From Acinetobacter sp. N54.MGS-139 (GTDB lineage Bacteria > Pseudomonadota > Gammaproteobacteria > Burkholderiales > Burkholderiaceae_F), in NCBI GenBank assembly GCA_000980495.1, contig LARN01000056.1:1-9394 (forward strand): a DNA stretch of 9,394 bases, given 5' to 3'. The number at the start of each line of letters is the position of its first letter. Within the stretch, counting starts at the first letter, position 1. Below are positions 5,931-9,394 of this stretch, piece after piece. The notes under the pieces are model-generated. The model was not told the origin of the DNA. It was given only the letters and a program-made list of their open reading frames with translations, and did not search any database. Position numbers and translations under genes: made by a program.

Positions 5931-7589
5931 ATGCCGATCTCAAAATCGACGGAAAGAATATGGAAGCGATTAAACCGCGACCTGACCGGCAAGCCCTCCT
6001 ATCGAGCCAATAAAACCGGCTCTTCTCGGCGATTTATTCCTAAAGAACGCTGTGCCAACCCCGACACCGTCACGTTTATCACCGAGCTTTTGTCCGCAGA
6101 ACACCGAATCTCACTGCCCGACATCATTTACACCCTCAGCTGCCTGTTGCTGGATCGTTACTGCTGTGATCGAAAGCTCTCCGAAAAGTTCAAAACCGAA
6201 TACGGCCGAACGCATACTTTCGAACAGCAATTTGCGAAGCTTGAGCTTCCGGAAGAGTTTGATCTTCTCGGCACGATCTACCAGTCTTTCTTAACAGAAG
6301 GCGTCAAGAATTCCACCGGCTCTTACTACACGGAGCAATCCGTGGCTCAAGAGCTGCTGAATTCTTTAGGCACAAAGCCCGGTGCAGCATTTTTGGATCC
6401 CTGCTGCGGCAGCGGCACCTTTTTAATGCTTGCGCAAGACATGGGATTAAAAGTCAGCGGCATGGACAGCGATCCGATTGCCGTCATGATTGCGAAAGCG
6501 AACCTGATTCTTGCAGGAGCGACAGAATACCCGGATGTCCGCGTCACGGACTTCGTCAGCCGTTGGAAAAGCGAAAGAAGACGTTTTGACTTTGCGGCCA
6601 CGAATCCGCCGTGGAGCTCAAAAACTAAAAACGTTTATGCCGATGTCTCGAGCTTTTTCTTCATGAAAACGCTCTCGCTCCTTAAATCCGGCGGCAGGCT
6701 TGCCTTCCTGATGCCGATTTCCATGCTGAACATTGCCTCGCATCGGCTTTTCCGAGAGCAATTGTTTAGCGACTGCAAGCTTCTTGAAATACGCAAATTC
6801 GACACGAAATTCAGCGGAGTTCAAACTGACTTTGTTTCTATCCTCGCAGAGAAAGCAAAACCCGCGGAAACGTTCAGGATGATTGGGACCGGGGAAGTCC
6901 GAGAAATTCCGCTTTCGCTTTTCCAGCTCACGGAGCAAAAGACGATTTTCAGCGTGACGGAACCGGAAGTAGAAATTATTTATAAGATCCTTTCCAAAGG
7001 AGAGCTTTCTTTAGCCGGCAGCAAATGGGCGCTGGGCATTGTGACGGGGAACAATAAAAAGCATTTAAAAGAGCTGCCTGGACAAGGTCTTGAACCGATC
7101 TACACTGGTAAAGAGATTCGCCCGTTTTACATCGACAAGCCGCGGTATTTTATTCACTTCAATCGCGCGGCGTTCCAGCAGACGGCGCCGGACGAAATTT
7201 ATAGGACAGCTCCAAAGATCATCTACCGCTTTATCTCCAATCATCTTGTCTTTGCGGCAGAAAGAAGCGGAGCGCTGGTGCTCAACAGTGCAAACATCCT
7301 TATTCCGAACATTCCGGAGCTTTCTTTTGAAGCTCTGCTCGCTCTTTTAAACAGCAAGGTCTACTCTTTTATCTACCAAGTCTTGTTTGGTCAAATCAAA
7401 GTGCTTCGCAGCAATCTTATGCAGCTGAAGCTCCCCCGCATCTCTGCCGAGCAGGATGAAGAACTTAAAGGCTTGGTGCTCGCGGCAGAGGCGAACCCTA
7501 CGGAAGAGATCCAAGAAAAAATCAATCAAGTAATATTCAGTATTTACGACTTGACGGATGACGAGATAGAAGTAGTTCTCAAACGTTAA
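5931..7589 (+). CDS. Adenine-N6 DNA methyltransferase, gamma class, TaqI-like
   Basis: Transfers a methyl group from S-adenosylmethionine to adenine in a specific DNA site. Motifs run in gamma-class order: motif X GSYYTEQSV (from 130), motif I DPCCGSGTF (156-164) for AdoMet, an acidic motif II/III region GMDSDP (D179, D181), and the catalytic motif IV NPPW (225-228), diagnostic for amino-methylation. The C-terminal third (about 340-520; LGIVTGNNK, IYTGKEIRPFY, FGQIKVLRSNL) resembles the TaqI-type specificity domain. The roughly 120 residues before motif X are helical-looking; I see no PD-(D/E)XK nuclease there, and 552 residues is well below the size of type IIG fused enzymes. ATG 5931 has GGAG five bases upstream; TTG 5907 and GTG 5913 (AAGGA nine bases upstream) are in-frame alternatives. 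No restriction enzyme gene is adjacent, so it looks like a solitary methylase. The target sequence cannot be read from the protein. Confidence 0.92.
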   Translation: MPISKSTERIWKRLNRDLTGKPSYRANKTGSSRRFIPKERCANPDTVTFITELLSAEHRISLPDIIYTLSCLLLDRYCCDRKLSEKFKTEYGRTHTFEQQFAKLELPEEFDLLGTIYQSFLTEGVKNSTGSYYTEQSVAQELLNSLGTKPGAAFLDPCCGSGTFLMLAQDMGLKVSGMDSDPIAVMIAKANLILAGATEYPDVRVTDFVSRWKSERRRFDFAATNPPWSSKTKNVYADVSSFFFMKTLSLLKSGGRLAFLMPISMLNIASHRLFREQLFSDCKLLEIRKFDTKFSGVQTDFVSILAEKAKPAETFRMIGTGEVREIPLSLFQLTEQKTIFSVTEPEVEIIYKILSKGELSLAGSKWALGIVTGNNKKHLKELPGQGLEPIYTGKEIRPFYIDKPRYFIHFNRAAFQQTAPDEIYRTAPKIIYRFISNHLVFAAERSGALVLNSANILIPNIPELSFEALLALLNSKVYSFIYQVLFGQIKVLRSNLMQLKLPRISAEQDEELKGLVLAAEANPTEEIQEKINQVIFSIYDLTDDEIEVVLKR

Positions 7590-7604
7590 GGAACTTAAGA
7601 AGCT

Positions 7605-7689
7605 CCGGCTGGAGCCGGTGCAGAAAGATTTGCAACCTGCTCTGCGGCGCCTCACACCTCTTCTGAACTGATCCTTAAGTGTGAAGCGC
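7605..7689 (-). repeat. Three consecutive inverted repeats between convergent genes
   Basis: Repeat 1: CCGGC (7605-7609) and GCCGG (7614-7618) with a four-base loop. Repeat 2: GCAGA (7620-7624) and TCTGC (7641-7645). Repeat 3: GCGCCTCACAC (7647-7657) and GTGTGAAGCGC (7679-7689) with a 21-base loop. In repeat 3 the plus-strand RNA would have a C-A mismatch, while the minus-strand RNA has a G-U wobble and an unbroken 11-bp stem, so the structure fits a minus-strand transcript better. It starts five bases after the antitoxin stop. A 7-bp pair TTAAGGA (7586-7592) / TCCTTAA (7671-7677) adds further pairing options. No good T-run follows on either strand, so it is not a standard terminator. Confidence 0.55.
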
Positions 7690-7693
7690 TGCA

Positions 7694-7951
7694 TCAAAGT
7701 TTCATTTTTTTGAAAAAGTCATCCACAGAGTCATAAGACTTCAGCTTCCCGCTCTCTGCTTCCTCAATAGCCGCCAATGTCACTGCATTTGGAACTTCGT
7801 AGTCAAAAGGAAATTTTTTCTCCGAAGCAAAACAAACCAAGAACATTCTGAGGACATCACTGATTGTGAGTCCCATTGCTTCTGCAGCTTCAGATGCCTC
7901 TTTTTTGAGGTTGGAATCAATCCGCAGCCTGAGAACTTCAGCTTTACTCAT
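7694..7951 (-). CDS. DinJ/RelB-family antitoxin, no toxin gene seen
   Basis: An 85-residue ribbon-helix-helix protein of the RelB/DinJ antitoxin family. Residues 5-10 (EVLRLRID region) form the DNA-binding beta strand, then two helices (about 13-26 and 30-42) with the family pattern GLTISDVLRMFL (27-38). The middle KKFPFDYEVPNAVT and the C-terminal DDFFKKM match the DinJ layout, where the C-terminal half wraps the YafQ-type toxin. The start at ATG 7951 has GAGG five bases upstream. In dinJ-yafQ pairs the toxin gene follows directly; here only the tail of the methyltransferase gene on the other strand follows, and the preceding gene is a helicase. So the antitoxin appears to be alone. It may repress its own gene through the palindrome at 7974-7981. 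Loss of the toxin, or a toxin supplied elsewhere, would both fit. Confidence 0.88.
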   Translation of the reverse strand: MSKAEVLRLRIDSNLKKEASEAAEAMGLTISDVLRMFLVCFASEKKFPFDYEVPNAVTLAAIEEAESGKLKSYDSVDDFFKKMKL

Positions 7952-7973
7952 TCAGACCTCGCCTTTTGATTAG

Positions 7974-7981
7974 GCACGTGC
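7974..7981. promoter_or_regulatory. Palindrome GCACGTGC upstream of the antitoxin gene
   Basis: A perfect 8-bp palindrome ends 22 bases before the antitoxin ATG, with an overlapping GTGCAC at 7978-7983. Ribbon-helix-helix antitoxins bind short palindromes near their own promoters, so this is a candidate operator. No convincing -35/-10 pair was found nearby; GATAAT on the minus strand near 8013-8018 is the best -10-like hexamer. Confidence 0.35.
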
Positions 7982-8095
7982 ACCGCCGCAATATGCCATT
8001 TTTCAAAAATATTATCCAATCTGATTCCAAAAAGAAATCCCAACAATATTTCCGTCGAAGCATTGAACATCTAAGTGAACTAAAACCTTTCAAGC

Positions 8096-9394
8096 TTAGG
8101 AAAGCTGCAGCAGTTCCAAAATTTCCTCCTTAGAAAGCTTCTTAGCGACATCGCTTCCTTCGAGCAGTGCGTCGGCAAGATTCTTCTTCGTCTTATGCAA
8201 TTCGAGGATTTTCTGCTCCACTGTCTTTTCCGAAATCAGCTTATAGATCGTCACAGGACGCTTCTGTCCGATTCGGTAAGCACGGTCAGAAGCCTGATCT
8301 TCAACAGCAGGATTCCACCATGGATCCAGGTGGATCACGTAGTCGGCTGCCGTGAGATTAAGTCCCGTGCCGCCTGCCTTCAGACTGATCAGGAACAACG
8401 GCATGTCGCCGTTTTGGAAGGTTTCCACAAGTTTCTTGCGCTGAGCGGCTGGAACGGAACCGTCCAAGTAGAGGTATTCGATGCCGGCTTTGTCCAATGC
8501 CTGTCGAACCAAAGCAAGGAAGGATGTAAATTGACTGAATACCAGAGCACGATGCTTGTTTTCTTTCAGCTCGCTAACCAGCTCCAGAAACACACGGATC
8601 TTGGAGGACGGAATTGTCAGATGTTTGTCGACAAGTTCCGGACTGCAGGCAGCCTGGCGGAGCTTTGTCAGCGCCATTAAGGCTTCAATCGGATTGATCT
8701 TTTCAGACTGGAGACCGGAAAGCGTTCTCGTACGAATGTTTTCATAGATCGCCATTTCTTCTTCGGAAAGCTCGACCGGAACGATCAGCTCGGTTTTCTC
8801 CGGCAGTTCATCGAGCACCTCTGCCTTCGTACGGCGAAGGATAAACGGGCTGATCAGCTGTTTGAGCAAATGCTGCTTTTCCTTGTCTTTCTTCTTTTCG
8901 ATCGGAAGAATAAAGCGGTCACCGAACTGCTGGTATGAGCCTAAGTAGCCGGGATTGGCGAATTCAAACAGATTCCAAATTTCCGAGAGATCGTTTTGAA
9001 TCGGCGTACCGGACAAGAGGATTCGGCCTTGAGCATTGATCTTCATCACAGAATGAGAAGTCTGTGTGGCTTTATTCTTGATTGCATGCGCTTCGTCTAA
9101 AACCGCCAGATTCCATTCAACCTTACACAGAGCTTCGATCTCGGTATTGAGCACACCGTACGTGCACAAAATGACATCGTAGTCTTTGAGGTTTTTGAGG
9201 ATCTCTTCTCGGTTGCCGCTGTTGAAGTCGGCAAACCTCAGACCCGGCGCAAACCGCACCATCTCTGACTTCCAGTTGTAGAGCACGGCGGTCGGAACCA
9301 CGAGTAAGGACGACCCGAGAATTTTCCTTCCAAGCAGAACAGCAATCGCCTGCACGGTTTTGCCCAAGCCCATATCATCGGCCAATATGCCGCC
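8096..9394 (-). CDS. SNF2-family DEAD/DEAH-box helicase, C-terminal part
   Basis: The gene continues beyond the right edge, so only its last 432 codons are seen; it ends with TAA at 8096-8098. The visible part starts inside motif I, GGILADDMGLGKT, the Walker A of Swi2/Snf2 ATPases. DEAH (motif II) is at 9086-9097, then LSGTPIQND (motif III) and LRRTKAEVLDELP. In the second RecA-like domain come VFSQFTS (IV), LKAGGTGLNLTAAD (V) and QASDRAYRIGQ (VI, 8264-8296). These ATPases track along double-stranded DNA and remodel protein-DNA complexes; the role of the bacterial versions is mostly unknown. The domain N-terminal to motif I is outside the window, so I cannot tell whether it carries a SWIM zinc finger, a RapA-like region or something else. 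The antitoxin gene follows on the same strand after 144 bases, with no clear terminator between. Confidence 0.95.
   Translation of the reverse strand, partial: GGILADDMGLGKTVQAIAVLLGRKILGSSLLVVPTAVLYNWKSEMVRFAPGLRFADFNSGNREEILKNLKDYDVILCTYGVLNTEIEALCKVEWNLAVLDEAHAIKNKATQTSHSVMKINAQGRILLSGTPIQNDLSEIWNLFEFANPGYLGSYQQFGDRFILPIEKKKDKEKQHLLKQLISPFILRRTKAEVLDELPEKTELIVPVELSEEEMAIYENIRTRTLSGLQSEKINPIEALMALTKLRQAACSPELVDKHLTIPSSKIRVFLELVSELKENKHRALVFSQFTSFLALVRQALDKAGIEYLYLDGSVPAAQRKKLVETFQNGDMPLFLISLKAGGTGLNLTAADYVIHLDPWWNPAVEDQASDRAYRIGQKRPVTIYKLISEKTVEQKILELHKTKKNLADALLEGSDVAKKLSKEEILELLQLS

Noticed and set aside
7347..7694. Minus-strand frame starting in a TGATG overlap with the antitoxin stop, where a toxin gene would be
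   Set aside because: The position is suggestive, but most of the frame is antisense to the conserved C-terminus of the methyltransferase gene, there is no ribosome binding site of note, and the protein does not resemble YafQ or RelE.
7993..8133. Plus-strand 46-residue frame in the antitoxin/helicase spacer
   Set aside because: No ribosome binding site, overlaps the helicase end in antisense, Lys/Phe-rich composition expected from AT-rich DNA.
5931..9394. Methyltransferase plus SNF2 helicase as a DISARM-type defence system
   Set aside because: DISARM class 1 combines a SNF2 helicase and an adenine methylase, but drmA, drmB and drmC are not present here, the two genes converge on opposite strands, and an unrelated antitoxin gene lies between them. 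The part right of the window was not seen.
1..9394. CRISPR arrays, tRNA or rRNA genes, insertion sequences
   Set aside because: No regularly spaced repeats of CRISPR length, no cloverleaf-like or rRNA-like sequence and no transposase frame were recognised by reading; the short repeats at 39-128 are too few and too irregular for CRISPR.

Overview
The window looks like chromosomal DNA of a Gram-negative bacterium, most likely a betaproteobacterium of the order Burkholderiales. The main reason is gene order: ygfZ diverges from an mltG-tmk-holB operon, an arrangement I know from that order. Base composition is near balanced by eye, lower in GC than free-living Burkholderiales. Together with the protein style this suggests a gut-associated Sutterellaceae such as Parasutterella, but that is inference.

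Left part (1-2054). On the minus strand, 145-273 encodes a 42-residue peptide with a good ribosome binding site and a clear signal peptide, giving a Gly-rich mature peptide of only about 17 residues. Downstream of it, 39-128 holds three copies of a CCAAC-N-TTTGAGAA motif. A 221-bp divergent intergenic region (274-494) with several dyads separates it from a 519-residue tyrosine recombinase with all catalytic residues intact.

Core part (2051-5777). The recombinase runs tail to tail into holB, and their stop codons share four bases. mltG, tmk and holB form a tight minus-strand operon for cell-wall processing, dTDP synthesis and the DNA polymerase III clamp loader. ygfZ, for Fe-S cluster protein maintenance, is transcribed the other way and ends at a clear intrinsic terminator (5801-5826).

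Right part (5778-9394). A solitary gamma-class adenine-N6 DNA methyltransferase with a TaqI-like C-terminal recognition region has no nuclease in or beside it. It converges on a DinJ/RelB-family antitoxin gene that has no recognisable toxin partner. The roughly 100 bp between them are packed with three consecutive inverted repeats. Upstream of the antitoxin gene, on the same strand, is the C-terminal part of a SNF2-family helicase that runs off the right edge.

I see no complete new defence system. The items most worth a second look are the tiny secreted peptide and its repeat cluster, the recombinase abutting holB at a possible island edge, the solitary methylase, the toxin-less antitoxin and the structured convergent spacer.
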